From assembly GCF_027533625.1 (NCBI RefSeq), contig NZ_JAQAGZ010000002.1, positions 330,492-394,491 of the forward strand: a stretch of 64,000 nt of DNA, written 5' to 3'. This document shows, in pieces, positions 46,494 to 55,258 of this stretch (within the stretch, counting starts at the first letter, position 1; each line of letters starts with the position of its first letter). The stretch comes from Paenibacillus gyeongsangnamensis (GTDB lineage: Bacteria > Bacillota > Bacilli > Paenibacillales > NBRC-103111). Under the pieces are notes generated by a model. The model had not been told where the DNA came from. It made no database searches and worked only from the letters and a program-made list of their open reading frames with translations. The translations under genes and the position numbers were made by a program.

Positions 46494-47537
46494 TTAACAC
46501 TCCTTAAGCTGAAAATCTAAAGTCAATTGATACTCTTTGGTCTCCCCAGGCTGTAAAAAAGGCAGGGTTCCCCGTTCACGGTGTATACCTCGTCCCTCTG
46601 TAGTTACATTTCCCGGTTCAATCCCTAATACATATACACCTTTTCGTTGATGTTTCCATTGAGTAAGGTATGGACAAGCTGCTTTTTCGTAATTGAGTTC
46701 CACCAGTAGACGTTTTTTTACTCCATTATGGAGAATCTCATTGTGAATCCCTACTTTTACATGACCTTCAATAGATTCAACTTCCTCATGCAGAATGACA
46801 CAAGGCTTAGCATCAAAGGTGGGTTCACCGTACCGATCCGAATCCGCTGTCGGACCTTCACCGATAATCCATCTTTTATTACTATTTGGAATTTGAATCC
46901 GGCAAGAATTGCTTACCAGCGGAAAACCAAAATTGAAATGGTACATCAGCATGTGCTCAACCGTCTGAAACGTGTCATTTGTGATTTGATCGACAATTTT
47001 CAAACGATTTTCGCCTAAACAAGTAGAAATGGTTCTCTCAAGAGTTACACATTCTTCCAAAGCCTTGCTTTCACGTACTTTGCCCCGAAAAAGCAACTGG
47101 TAGTTATCACCTATCCACCTGTCTTCAGCTTGCAAAAGCTCTGCGGGGGAGGATGAGATGCGGCCATGTTGCCCTAATTGTTGGCCTTTGTCTACTGATG
47201 GTTTTCCAAAATAGGTAAGCCCGCATGTAGCAAGCAAACCTCCTTCAAAACTGCGATTCCATTCAGTTCCATCCTTTTCATAAAAGTAGGGTGAAACAGG
47301 CCCGGTATGAGACATCCAACTGATCGGAATCCCATAAAATTCGCAAAAGCCAATATCAAAAGCGCGACTGACTGAAATTTGAAATTCAAGGCCAGACCCA
47401 TTCCTTACTTGAATAATTTCGTTTCCTTTCCCCTTACCATCTAAAAGCTCCATCCGCTGGAATCCCGCAACCTGACGGATGTCTCCAACACGTTCCAACA
47501 GTGCTTGTTTTCTATTTATTCCGTAGATAGATACCAC
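46494..47537 (-). CDS. DUF4432 aldose-epimerase-like protein
   Basis: 347 residues of the galactose-mutarotase-fold DUF4432 family. Typical segments are SRAFDIGFCEFYGIPISWMS, GGLLATCGL, HGRISSSPAE and YHFNFGFPLV, followed by the late PGNVTTEGRG(I)HRERGTLP. Members sit in sugar catabolic clusters and are thought to epimerise or bind modified sugars. First gene of the operon DUF4432-sulfatase-DUF1450. A palindrome 32 bases upstream (47569) may be its operator, and the divergent-neighbour ROK repressor lies further upstream on the same strand. Confidence 0.78.
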   Translation of the reverse strand: MVSIYGINRKQALLERVGDIRQVAGFQRMELLDGKGKGNEIIQVRNGSGLEFQISVSRAFDIGFCEFYGIPISWMSHTGPVSPYFYEKDGTEWNRSFEGGLLATCGLTYFGKPSVDKGQQLGQHGRISSSPAELLQAEDRWIGDNYQLLFRGKVRESKALEECVTLERTISTCLGENRLKIVDQITNDTFQTVEHMLMYHFNFGFPLVSNSCRIQIPNSNKRWIIGEGPTADSDRYGEPTFDAKPCVILHEEVESIEGHVKVGIHNEILHNGVKKRLLVELNYEKAACPYLTQWKHQRKGVYVLGIEPGNVTTEGRGIHRERGTLPFLQPGETKEYQLTLDFQLKEC

Positions 47538-47568
47538 TCTTCTTATCCCCCGTTCTTTTTTATTTTAC

Positions 47569-47588
47569 ACTTTGATCAAAACCAAAGT
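47569..47588. promoter_or_regulatory. Possible operator of the DUF4432-sulfatase operon
   Basis: ACTTTG-N8-CAAAGT is a perfect 6-base inverted repeat 32 bases upstream of the DUF4432 start. It does not match the ROK operator at 48990. Confidence 0.35.
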
Positions 47589-47744
47589 ACCAAATACACG
47601 TTTTCATTACACGGGTTAAGGTTGAGGTTGGTATGATGCGGTTCTATTAACCTATATTATGAGTTATTAGATTCACGAGAAAATAATTTCAAAGATCCGT
47701 TAGCCCAATTTAGGAGCGAGGGGTATTACATTTTGCAACAGGGT

Positions 47745-48962
47745 TCAAGCTAAAAATTCTTGTCTCCAAATTTGCCGATGATATTCTTTTGAATAAAAGT
47801 GATTGATCACAACAGCAGCAGCACCTTTGACTTGAACGGGGCCTGATAGTTGAGAGAAGGAGATTGTAGCCTTCCTTGATACAGGAAGGGTTCTACTTAT
47901 CGCTACTTCCTCAATTTTTTTTCTAAAATCTTCGCCAGCGGTAGTAATCTCCCCCTGAATAATGACCTGCTCAGGGTTGAAAATATTTAAGATATTAGCG
48001 ATTCCTACACCCATCCAATATGCAGTATAGTTCAACAGAACATCAGTTATAAAAGGATCGCCCTCATGAAAGCTTTTTAATGCTTGATTCAGCTCAATAT
48101 GACGATATTCGGCCTTTCGATCCGCTAATTCACGCAAAAAGGCAGAAACCGAAGCAAGAGTTTCCCAGCAGCCGCGATTTCCACAACTGCAAAGCGGGCC
48201 ATTTTCCTTGATTGTTGTATGGGCAAAAGTTACAGCTCCATCGTTAGCGCCTCGAACTATTTCATTTTTAATTACAACCCCTGTCCCAATACCTAGTGCC
48301 AAGCTTACGCAGGCAAATGTACCGGTTTTCATACCATTTCCAAAAAGCATTTCCGCTATTGTGATCGCTCTTGCGTCATTTTCTATATACACAGGCCATT
48401 TCAATTGATTAGACATGTATTCGCTTACAGGAATTTCACGCCAATCCAGAATAGCTGAATACTGAAGTGTCCCAAGTTGTGTATTCACCAATCCCTTCAT
48501 GGCAATTCCACAGGCAAGAATGGGTTGGTATACTCCTTTTGCCCTCGCTTTTTGAACTAATTCCTGGATGTCATTAATTAGTTCATCTAAGGTCTGACGA
48601 TAGTCTTTATGAATGACAGTTGGTTTTTTAATTGATTCAAGCACGTTAGCAGACAAGTCGGTTAAAGCGACTTCGTACCACTGTTCATTAAAATAAACAG
48701 CTACAATTAGTCCGGCATCCTTGTTTAACTCGAGCAGAATAGGCCTTTTTCCACCAGCTACTGTCGATTGGCCTTGGCCCGTTTCCCAAACTAATCCTTC
48801 TGTAATCAACTCTTCCACAATCGATGAAACCGCTGGCTTACTCATACCGAGAATATTCGAAATCTCCGCGCGTGATCTTATGCCATGCGTAATTAATTGC
48901 AGAATACTTATTCGATTCGCTTCCTTTAAGTCATTAGAACGTAAAGACCTCAAATTCCGCAA
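47745..48962 (-). CDS. ROK-family transcriptional repressor
   Basis: 405 residues of the XylR/NagC type. A winged helix-turn-helix at about 15-62 (SRAEISNILGMSKPAVSSIV) is followed by a sugar-kinase-like ROK domain with the zinc site H248 and C258-S-C-G-N-R-G-C265. The kinase catalytic Asp is in IENDARAI (D196), so some kinase activity is possible. A perfect palindrome (48990-49018) lies 28 bases upstream of the start, pointing to autoregulation, with a cre-like site just beyond. It probably represses the adjoining sugar genes until an inducer binds. Confidence 0.9.
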   Translation of the reverse strand: MRNLRSLRSNDLKEANRISILQLITHGIRSRAEISNILGMSKPAVSSIVEELITEGLVWETGQGQSTVAGGKRPILLELNKDAGLIVAVYFNEQWYEVALTDLSANVLESIKKPTVIHKDYRQTLDELINDIQELVQKARAKGVYQPILACGIAMKGLVNTQLGTLQYSAILDWREIPVSEYMSNQLKWPVYIENDARAITIAEMLFGNGMKTGTFACVSLALGIGTGVVIKNEIVRGANDGAVTFAHTTIKENGPLCSCGNRGCWETLASVSAFLRELADRKAEYRHIELNQALKSFHEGDPFITDVLLNYTAYWMGVGIANILNIFNPEQVIIQGEITTAGEDFRKKIEEVAISRTLPVSRKATISFSQLSGPVQVKGAAAVVINHFYSKEYHRQIWRQEFLA

Positions 48963-48989
48963 TACACATTCACTTCCTAAATTTAAATT

Positions 48990-49018
48990 CCTGTTAGTTA
49001 CTATTATTAACTAACAGG
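48990..49018. promoter_or_regulatory. Perfect ROK operator palindrome
   Basis: cctgttagtta (48990-49000) and taactaacagg (49008-49018) are exact inverted repeats with a 7-base AT-rich centre, in the style of XylR operators (gttagttt...aaactaac). It overlaps the likely promoter of the ROK gene. Confidence 0.8.
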
Positions 49019-49019
49019 A

Positions 49020-49033
49020 TGAAAACGTCAACA
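49020..49033. promoter_or_regulatory. cre-like site before the ROK gene
   Basis: TGAAAACGTCAACA matches the CcpA consensus TGWAANCGNTNWCA at 13 of 14 positions and abuts the ROK palindrome, so induction and catabolite repression may be combined. Confidence 0.5.
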
Positions 49034-49166
49034 AAAATTATCTGTCATTTTAATTTAAGGCACTATCAATAGAACATTCAACCGCGATCACCCATTCCCC
49101 AACGCGTACGGAATCGGATTTTCCAAATTGCAGGATCGCTAATTTTTTTGGAAAACTGCTCGGTTT

Positions 49167-50339
49167 TCAGCACTGCCGGATAGACTCGCTTGCATCCCAC
49201 TTCACTTCGATGCCCGCGCCAAGCCGGTCATTCGTGACCCGATACCAGGCCTGATCCCGGAATCCGGTGATGTACACAATCTCGGACTCCGAAGACACAG
49301 GCGGCAGTACGGACAGATCAACCGTCTCCCCCTGCGGGCTCTGCACTCTCGGCCATTCATGGCGCATCCCCCGCGCCACGCGGTATTCCTGGTTGTTATC
49401 ATCGATGTCCAGCGGATCCGCAATGACCTGCAAGCCATCCGGCAGCTCGATCCGGCAGCCCGGCTCCAGAAATGGTTTGCCCAGCGCAATATGCTGGCCC
49501 CACATATACTGTAGGTCCACGGTGCTTAAATTCGTTACTTGTTCCTTAATTGCCAGCCCGGTGGAGTTGGACTTCAGCGATATGGTTTTTGTCAGCTGAA
49601 ACGGCATCATCCGCGTTTTGATCGTGAACTTCACGGCAACGGACTGCTGTGTATCTTCCGTAATTTCATTGTCCCACTTCATGTGGGAGACCTCTCCGTG
49701 CTGGCCGTATCTCGCGCCCAGGTAGGTGCTGGGTACCGCGCCGTTCGGGAAAATCTCCTGCCAGCCGCCGCTGTAGTTGTCGAAATAGGCGAATTGGGAA
49801 TCGGCTGAGGCCGGCAATTCGCCGGCGGGATTTTGAATACCCTTTTCCGTTAGCCACATGAAATCGAGGTCGCGCGGCTTGTATAAATACTCCATGATTT
49901 CCGTTCCTTTGTCGGGAACGATCGAAACCTCTAAATCTTCCGCCTGCACATCGGCGGCGGCAAACGTATCGTTCGTACCGGTGCAATGCAGAAATATCCG
50001 GTCCACACAGGGTGGGTTGATGACGATCGTGTACGAGCTATGCCCCCCCGGCGATTGAATCATGCCGCTCACAAGTCTCTCCCCGGACCGGGCAAGCGCT
50101 TGAACGATCGCGTCTCCGAACCAATCGTCGCCGATTTTGCCCATCAATTTCGTTGCGACGCCGAGACGGTGCAGAGCCAGTCCGGTATTGGACACGGCTC
50201 CCCCGGTGGAAGTCAAGGCCGGTCCGACGTCGATGAGCTTGCCGGGAATCAGCAGCCCGGCCGTTTTTTCCGGAATCGCCGGAATGACGTCCAGACAAAT
50301 ATGTCCGGCAACGATGATGTCTGCAGCCCATGTGTTCAC
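49167..50339 (-). CDS. PfkB kinase / aldose-epimerase-like chimera
   Basis: 390 residues made of two halves. Residues 1-135 are the N-terminal part of a PfkB sugar kinase (IIVAGHICLDVIP, STGGAVSNTGLALHRLG, GKIGDDWFGD, NDTFAA). From about 137 onward it is a DUF4432/aldose-epimerase-like protein (LDFMWLTEKGIQNPAG, WGQHIALGKPFLEPGCRIEL, ITGFRDQAWYRVTNDRLGAG). The kinase part lacks the C-terminal GAGD catalytic block and the epimerase part lacks its first 60-100 residues, so this looks like an in-frame deletion joining two neighbours (join near 49934). It starts one base after the Gfo/Idh gene. Confidence 0.75.
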   Translation of the reverse strand: MNTWAADIIVAGHICLDVIPAIPEKTAGLLIPGKLIDVGPALTSTGGAVSNTGLALHRLGVATKLMGKIGDDWFGDAIVQALARSGERLVSGMIQSPGGHSSYTIVINPPCVDRIFLHCTGTNDTFAAADVQAEDLEVSIVPDKGTEIMEYLYKPRDLDFMWLTEKGIQNPAGELPASADSQFAYFDNYSGGWQEIFPNGAVPSTYLGARYGQHGEVSHMKWDNEITEDTQQSVAVKFTIKTRMMPFQLTKTISLKSNSTGLAIKEQVTNLSTVDLQYMWGQHIALGKPFLEPGCRIELPDGLQVIADPLDIDDNNQEYRVARGMRHEWPRVQSPQGETVDLSVLPPVSSESEIVYITGFRDQAWYRVTNDRLGAGIEVKWDASESIRQC

Positions 50340-50340
50340 C

Positions 50341-51486
50341 TTATATCCCCCAATCGATCGTTACCGTCTCCCCGGTCCGCTCGGATGCAAGCGCCGCCGT
50401 AAACACAAGATGGCTGCCAGCCGCCTCTTCAGGTGTAGCACAATGGAAGAACTGCCGGATGCCGCTGCGGTTCACAATCTCGTCGCAAAATGCCGCCCAC
50501 ATTTGCAGAATCGAATCGGAGAAGCCGAATTCGAAGATTCCGCCGGTAATCGTGCCATAGGCCGATTTATTAGGAACGTCCCATACATGCCAAGCCTGCG
50601 GCCGGCCCAGTTCGTACGGAAGCGATGCGATCTGCTTCGGATATTTCGTGGAGAACTCGGCGGAAAAATCCGTTCCCTGAATCCGGATAAACCAGGTATT
50701 CGCATGGCCGGGCGCAATCCGTTTCGTGGACAGCAGCATCGGGAACTTCTGATCGGCGGTTTCCACTTCGCAGGCCAGAACCGCGTTATCCCACGTTTCG
50801 CATGGAGCCGTTCCGCCTCGTCCATCCGGGCACTCATTCACGATTTTGGTCAGAGCGAACGGACATTTTTTGGTTTCCTGCCGAAACGCAGAGGCAAATG
50901 GAGCACATGCATGCCAAGATCGCCCATGAATTTTCGTCGCGATTCTCCGTTTCCAATTGATCGGCTTGGTCGAATCCAGGTCGCTAGAATGCCAGAATCC
51001 CGCTTCCACCTCGATGATTTTACCGAACCGGTTCTCGTTCACCCACTGCACAATTTGCTGGGCTCCCGGGAAGAAAGGAAATTCGGATGAGCACCGGACG
51101 ATTACTTGCGGCATTTTATCGATGGCCTGCTGAATGACGGCATTGGCATCCTGGTCGATGCCGAACGGTTTCTCGCCAAGCAGATGTTTGCCCGCACGAA
51201 TGATGTCGACATAGATTTGAGCATGCAAATTATGGGGGACTGCGCAATAGATCGCTTCCACCGAAGGATCGGCAAGCAATTCCTTATACTCTGAATAAGT
51301 GCGTTCTACACTGGGCACGTGCTGCTGAAACCACTCCGCGGCCGAAGGATTGGCATCGCATACCGCCACGATGCGGGGCTCGAAATCCACATCGGTCAGA
51401 TGGCACCAGCGGGCCGCCGCACTGGCGAATTCCTTGCCCATCAATCCGCAGCCGATGACTCCGAAACGAATGATTTGATTCGCCAT
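50341..51486 (-). CDS. Gfo/Idh/MocA oxidoreductase with scrambled segment
   Basis: 381 residues. The NAD-binding motif is GVIGCGLMG (9-17) and the catalytic lysine region GEKPFG (104-109). Between residues 186 and 210 the reading frame gives KIHGRSWHACAPFASAFRQE, which does not fit, whereas the +1 frame of the same DNA (50931-50857) reads MGDLGMHVLHLPLRFGRKPK, the expected family sequence. Two opposite frameshifts therefore enclose the segment, one near 50930 and one near 50857. The catalytic His of MGDLGMH is lost, so the product is probably inactive. Overlaps the aldolase stop by one base. Confidence 0.8.
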   Translation of the reverse strand: MANQIIRFGVIGCGLMGKEFASAAARWCHLTDVDFEPRIVAVCDANPSAAEWFQQHVPSVERTYSEYKELLADPSVEAIYCAVPHNLHAQIYVDIIRAGKHLLGEKPFGIDQDANAVIQQAIDKMPQVIVRCSSEFPFFPGAQQIVQWVNENRFGKIIEVEAGFWHSSDLDSTKPINWKRRIATKIHGRSWHACAPFASAFRQETKKCPFALTKIVNECPDGRGGTAPCETWDNAVLACEVETADQKFPMLLSTKRIAPGHANTWFIRIQGTDFSAEFSTKYPKQIASLPYELGRPQAWHVWDVPNKSAYGTITGGIFEFGFSDSILQMWAAFCDEIVNRSGIRQFFHCATPEEAAGSHLVFTAALASERTGETVTIDWGI

Positions 51487-52069
51487 TATCGTACGTCTCC
51501 CTTCACCAGATCAAGCGCCTGCTGTGCGGACGCTCCGTGATGAACGATCTCCATGAGCGCTTTGGTCATGCCTGCCGGATTCGGATGCTGGATGACATTC
51601 CGGCCGTATACGATGCCCGAGGCGCCCTGCTTCATGAGCTCGACGGTCCGGTTGACAATCTCCTCGTCACTTGCGCGGCCGCCGCCGCGAACGAGCACGG
51701 GGATGCCGGAAGCGACGTCAATTACCCGGTGATATTCGGAAACATCGTCACACGGGTCGGCCTTGATCACGTCCGCTCCCAGCTCAACGCCCTGCCGCAC
51801 CAACGCCATGATCTTGCGGATATCGCCGTCCACCATGTAGCCGCCCTTCAGCTCGTTCGGCAGCATCACCAGCGGCTCTACCATAAGAGGCATGCCGTAT
51901 TTTTCTGATTGGGTCTTCAACATGGAGATGTTCCTCGCACACTGGTGATGAAGTTCAGGCTGGTTCGGCAGCAGCAGCAGATTCACGCATACGGCCACCG
52001 CATCCCACGCCGCAGCCTGCTCAATCGCACGATCGATCAGCTCGCTGAATAAAAACTTCGGCAGCTCCG
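51486..52069 (-). pseudogene. DeoC/LsrF-type class I aldolase, 5' end lost
   Basis: The frame is open from about 52069 ([20 protein letters not shown]) and reads AVCVNLLLLPNQPELHHQC, MPLMVEPLVMLPNELKGGY, GADVIKADPCDD with the Schiff-base Lys, and PVLVRGGGRASDEEI to 51486. It lacks the N-terminal 70-90 residues of the DhnA/LsrF-type aldolases and has no good start (first ATG 51998, internal to the fold). Its 5' end abuts a serC tail in the opposite direction, so the break is a rearrangement. First member of the aldolase-Gfo/Idh-chimera operon. Confidence 0.7.
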
Positions 52070-52168
52070 TTCGGGCATCTGCGTGCCTCGACTTATAATG
52101 CAGTGCCTTATGAAGCTTGCAAAGCTTTGGCCGATTTTATGATTGAATTTCAAATGCGCAACGGTTAA
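52070..52168 (+). pseudogene. 3' tail of a second serC gene
   Basis: Read from 52070 the plus strand gives [20 protein letters not shown] followed by [12 protein letters not shown] and a stop, which is the C-terminal end of phosphoserine aminotransferase (compare [20 protein letters not shown] at the end of the serC at 14350). Only about 32 codons remain and they are directly followed by a terminator. The remainder was replaced by the aldolase gene running the other way. Confidence 0.8.
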
Positions 52169-52173
52169 ACAGG

Positions 52174-52210
52174 AAAAAGGTTGGCACCGTCTCATGCTGA
52201 CCTTTTTTTA
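52174..52210 (+). terminator. Terminator of the lost serC
   Basis: AAAAAGGTTGGC pairs (two G-T pairs) with GCTGACCTTTTT and is followed by more T, 6 bases after the serC-tail stop. Bases 52211-52340 show no gene. Confidence 0.8.
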
Positions 52211-52340
52211 AACAGGATTTCGTTTCTTCTGAACATGGATGGGAAAAGTTTCAATAAAGTGGATGGCGACAGGACTCACATATCCCTTTACGATGTTAAT
52301 GAGCAACGAAGAGTGTGAGCATGTCTAATGGAGGTAAACC

Positions 52341-53540
52341 GTGGAGACTAAAAGTGTAACTACCGGATTCATGTCTGCTTTGTTGGCGTGTTCCGCGGGA
52401 GCTATATTGGTGGTTCAAACGGCCGAAACAGCGGGATTATCCAAAGCCGAACTGATTTCATGGTTCTCTTCGGTTTATGTGTTCGGAGGGGTATTGAATC
52501 TCTTTCTGACCTTAAAATATAAAATCCCTTTCGCGGGTGCTCACTCGATTACGGCCGTTGCTTTTATCAGCACAGTTGCGGCTCAGTTTTCATTTCCTGA
52601 ACTGGCCGGCGGATTCGTCATGTCAGGGGCACTGATTTTGTTAGCAGGAAGCACCGGGTTGTTCGCAAAAGCGCTAAACCTGATACCTAAGCAACTTATT
52701 GATGCCTTGCTTTCAGGTTTAATCCTTTCTTATGTTATTGGGATTGTGCCTGCTGTCATCCATCTGCCGATCGCTGGGCTGCTATCCGGCATAGGCTACT
52801 TTCTGATTCCAAGAATGACAAGGTTGCTCTCCCCCGTGATGTGGGCTCTGCTTTTTGGTTTATTGGGTCTAGGATTTGAATTTGATTTTCCGGCTTTGAT
52901 AGATACGTCTTTCCTTCTCCCTCTTCCGATTATTCCTAAATTTACGATTAAGGGATTCATCTCTATTGCGATCCCAATGTCTGTGTTAATTATGAGCAAT
53001 GATCTGGCGGTAGCTCTGGCCTCTTTGAAAAGTCATGAATTTGACCCGCCCGTGAACAGAGTGTTGGCGGCAACCGGTGTGGCAAGCATGATTGCAGGTC
53101 TGTACGGAGGACATTCAGCCAACGTCGGGGGAATGATGAGTGCACTTTGCAGTAGCCATGAGGCAGGATCCAAGGAGTCGCGGCATTGGGCGGCGTTGGT
53201 TTCAAGCGGGGTTGTCATTTGTTATGGTTTGTTGGCATGGAAAGTGATTGAGCTTATCGAGATTATGCCGTCATTCTTTGTAGAAATGATGACGGGATTT
53301 TCTTTATTGGGGTTATTTCACAGTGGGCTAAGATCCTCATTTTCAAATAAAGGTTATCTTGTGCCAGCGCTCCTGACCTTTGCCATTGCCGCAGCGCATG
53401 TGAACATGCTGGGAATTTCAACACCAATTTGGTCCTTGGTGGTTGGAATGGCTGCCATCAGATGCTCCAGACCGGGCCGTGAACGCAATTGTGTCTCAAA
53501 AATTGGACAGCAAAAAAGCCGGAAAATTAACGGTGACTGA
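52341..53540 (+). CDS. BenE-family (benzoate/H+ symporter-like) transporter
   Basis: 399 residues with about 12 helices, of the BenE branch of the nucleobase/ascorbate-type fold. The first helix begins GFMSALLACSAGAILVVQTA, and KIPFAGAHSITAVAFISTVA and IPMSVLIMSNDLAVALASLK are typical of BenE half-helices with their Ser/Asn substrate site. A second symmetrical part has GLYGGHSANVGGMMSALCSS. Start ATG-like GTG 52341 with GGAGG upstream. Stand-alone gene; neither benzoate catabolic genes nor a regulator are close, so the substrate is open. Confidence 0.8.
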   Translation: METKSVTTGFMSALLACSAGAILVVQTAETAGLSKAELISWFSSVYVFGGVLNLFLTLKYKIPFAGAHSITAVAFISTVAAQFSFPELAGGFVMSGALILLAGSTGLFAKALNLIPKQLIDALLSGLILSYVIGIVPAVIHLPIAGLLSGIGYFLIPRMTRLLSPVMWALLFGLLGLGFEFDFPALIDTSFLLPLPIIPKFTIKGFISIAIPMSVLIMSNDLAVALASLKSHEFDPPVNRVLAATGVASMIAGLYGGHSANVGGMMSALCSSHEAGSKESRHWAALVSSGVVICYGLLAWKVIELIEIMPSFFVEMMTGFSLLGLFHSGLRSSFSNKGYLVPALLTFAIAAAHVNMLGISTPIWSLVVGMAAIRCSRPGRERNCVSKIGQQKSRKINGD

Positions 53541-53635
53541 TGTAACTATATAAGTTGAACTAAAGACAATTGGAAGGAAATTCAAATCACCTGTGTCGAA
53601 TATAGAAAGATAACTTATTCGGACGGGTGATCTCT

Positions 53636-53875
53636 ATGAAAACGATCGAGGAGCAATTGCAGGATGTTGAGCAACGGTTAAAGCATGAGCAAAGCAGACG
53701 CATGTTCGAGCGGTATCAGACCGTGAAACTGCACCTGCTCGGTGAATCTAACGAAGATATTGCCATAAGCATTGGTCGAAAGGAAAGCACAGTGAGCACC
53801 TATCTGCGGCTTTATCGCAAGAGTGGACACAATTCAAAGTCTTTTTCAAAACCGCAATGGATGACTGGGAAATAA
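53636..53875 (+). pseudogene. IS630-type HTH fragment
   Basis: About 80 residues from ATG 53636. KTIEEQLQDVEQRLKHEQSR precedes a helix-turn-helix MFERYQTVKLHLLGESNEDI and SIGRKESTVSTYLRLYRKSG, the N-terminal domain of IS630-family transposases. The catalytic DDE part is missing, since the frame ends after GHNSKSFSKPQW. A hairpin with T run follows at about 53888-53921. It could be a small free HTH protein, but a transposase stub is the simpler reading. Confidence 0.5.
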
Positions 53876-53960
53876 TTTTCTGTATGAGGCTCTCCGCTAT
53901 GGAGGGTCTTCTTTTTTGGGGTTGAATCCAGGCAGTCTTGGTTGGGTTCTACTGAACGGC

Positions 53961-55058
53961 TCACTTCCGGGGGACTTCCCTTTCCAATATCCAAACCGCC
54001 AGTTGTAAAGGAACGGCTTTATTAAAAACAAAAGGGTCATATCCGGTTTCTTCCTTTATCTTCCTTAAACGGTAAATCAAAGTATTCCGGTGAATGTAGA
54101 GAATCTTTGCCGTTTCCGTAATATTCAGATTGCATGAAAAAAAGGCCTTTAACGTTTCGATCTGCTTGTGGGTCATATTAGGGAAAACGCGATTCACATA
54201 TCTTCGTTTAATATCCTCGTCTAATTGATATACAAGCGCTTGTACCTCTATGTCTGAATAAAAGGTGACTTCCCCCTCCCGGCTTTCGATTAAAAGCGCA
54301 AGTTCCGCCTCTTGATAAGAGATATAAGTTGTTTCCCGCTTATCTACTTTTCCGCCAACTCCGATTGTAAACTTGATTTTGGAGAGTTGAAGCGCATCTT
54401 TTAACAATGATAGGTTACTTATTCTTTTTGTTTCAGAGAGACCGGTGGAGAGGAACAAAAGTTTGTTCGCATTAAGGAAACCGACCAAACCGTTTGATTC
54501 GCCAACGATTTTCGTCACTCTATCGATCAAGGCTTGATTTTGTATATTCCTTTCCTTCATGTCAATAATAATAATTTGATAAGGCGGATGAATTTGCAAT
54601 TGAAGCAAATCCAGGCGTTGATCAATAAATGTCCAATTGGGAGCAGGTTTGATCCATTCTTCGATAATCATGGTAACGAATGTTTGTTTCCATTCCGACT
54701 GAGAGGCGAGGAACGATTGTCTAATCATCAATTCCGTTGTCATTTTCACCAACTCGCCAAATTCTTCAACTTCATCTGGTTCTCCTGTAATACCGATTAC
54801 GCCAACGAGCTTTCCTTGAAATTCAATTGGAAGATTGATCCCGGCAAGAGTACCCTGCCATTGCATTTTATCCTTTTTTGTAATGAGCAGCGGTTTTCGG
54901 GTCTGAATGACCTCTAATGCTCCTTCATGAAACTGATTGATCCTGGAACGATCACCGGAAGCAATAATGATCCCGGAAGCATTCATGATATTAATGTTGC
55001 GATGTAATCTAGTCATGGTCTCATTTACGATTTCCTGAGCTATATCACTTGTCAGCAT
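53961..55058 (-). CDS. cdaR: CdaR-family sugar-diacid regulator
   Basis: 365 residues from ATG 55058 (AGGAG 9 bases upstream; an ATG at 55067 is too close to that site). The N-terminal sugar-diacid-recognition domain (LTSDIAQEIVNETMTRLHRN through GVIGITGEPDEVEEFG) is followed by a GGDEF-like middle and a C-terminal PucR-type HTH (AFFSCNLNITETAKILYIHR, NTLIYRLRKIKEETGYDPFV). In Escherichia coli CdaR activates glucarate, galactarate and glycerate genes. Here it is divergent from a glycerate kinase operon, which it most likely controls. Confidence 0.88.
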   Translation of the reverse strand: MLTSDIAQEIVNETMTRLHRNINIMNASGIIIASGDRSRINQFHEGALEVIQTRKPLLITKKDKMQWQGTLAGINLPIEFQGKLVGVIGITGEPDEVEEFGELVKMTTELMIRQSFLASQSEWKQTFVTMIIEEWIKPAPNWTFIDQRLDLLQLQIHPPYQIIIIDMKERNIQNQALIDRVTKIVGESNGLVGFLNANKLLFLSTGLSETKRISNLSLLKDALQLSKIKFTIGVGGKVDKRETTYISYQEAELALLIESREGEVTFYSDIEVQALVYQLDEDIKRRYVNRVFPNMTHKQIETLKAFFSCNLNITETAKILYIHRNTLIYRLRKIKEETGYDPFVFNKAVPLQLAVWILEREVPRK

Positions 55059-55091
55059 TTGATGCATCTCCTTAGATTTGAAAACCGCCAT

Positions 55092-55258
55092 TTGACTAAA
55101 TTAGGCATATTTATAAAGAGTAAACAAAAAATAATATAATATCAATCCTATTTATTGTTCACTGCGAACGAAGATTTTTGTCGAAAAGTAATATATAATT
55201 AGATTAAATTATAAGTTTGAAAGCGTTTTATTAAAATCAACGACGGGTGGTGATAGGA
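55092..55258. promoter_or_regulatory. Divergent control region cdaR / glycerate kinase
   Basis: A very AT-rich 167-base gap with several tataat-like boxes. TGAAAGCGTTTTAT (55218-55231) matches the first 12 positions of the CcpA consensus with two mismatches at its end. CdaR binding sites were not recognisable by eye. Confidence 0.4.

Noticed and set aside
50137..51090. 317-codon open frame on the plus strand
   Set aside because: It is exactly antisense to the Gfo/Idh and chimera genes, has no family features and reflects the third-position bias of those genes.
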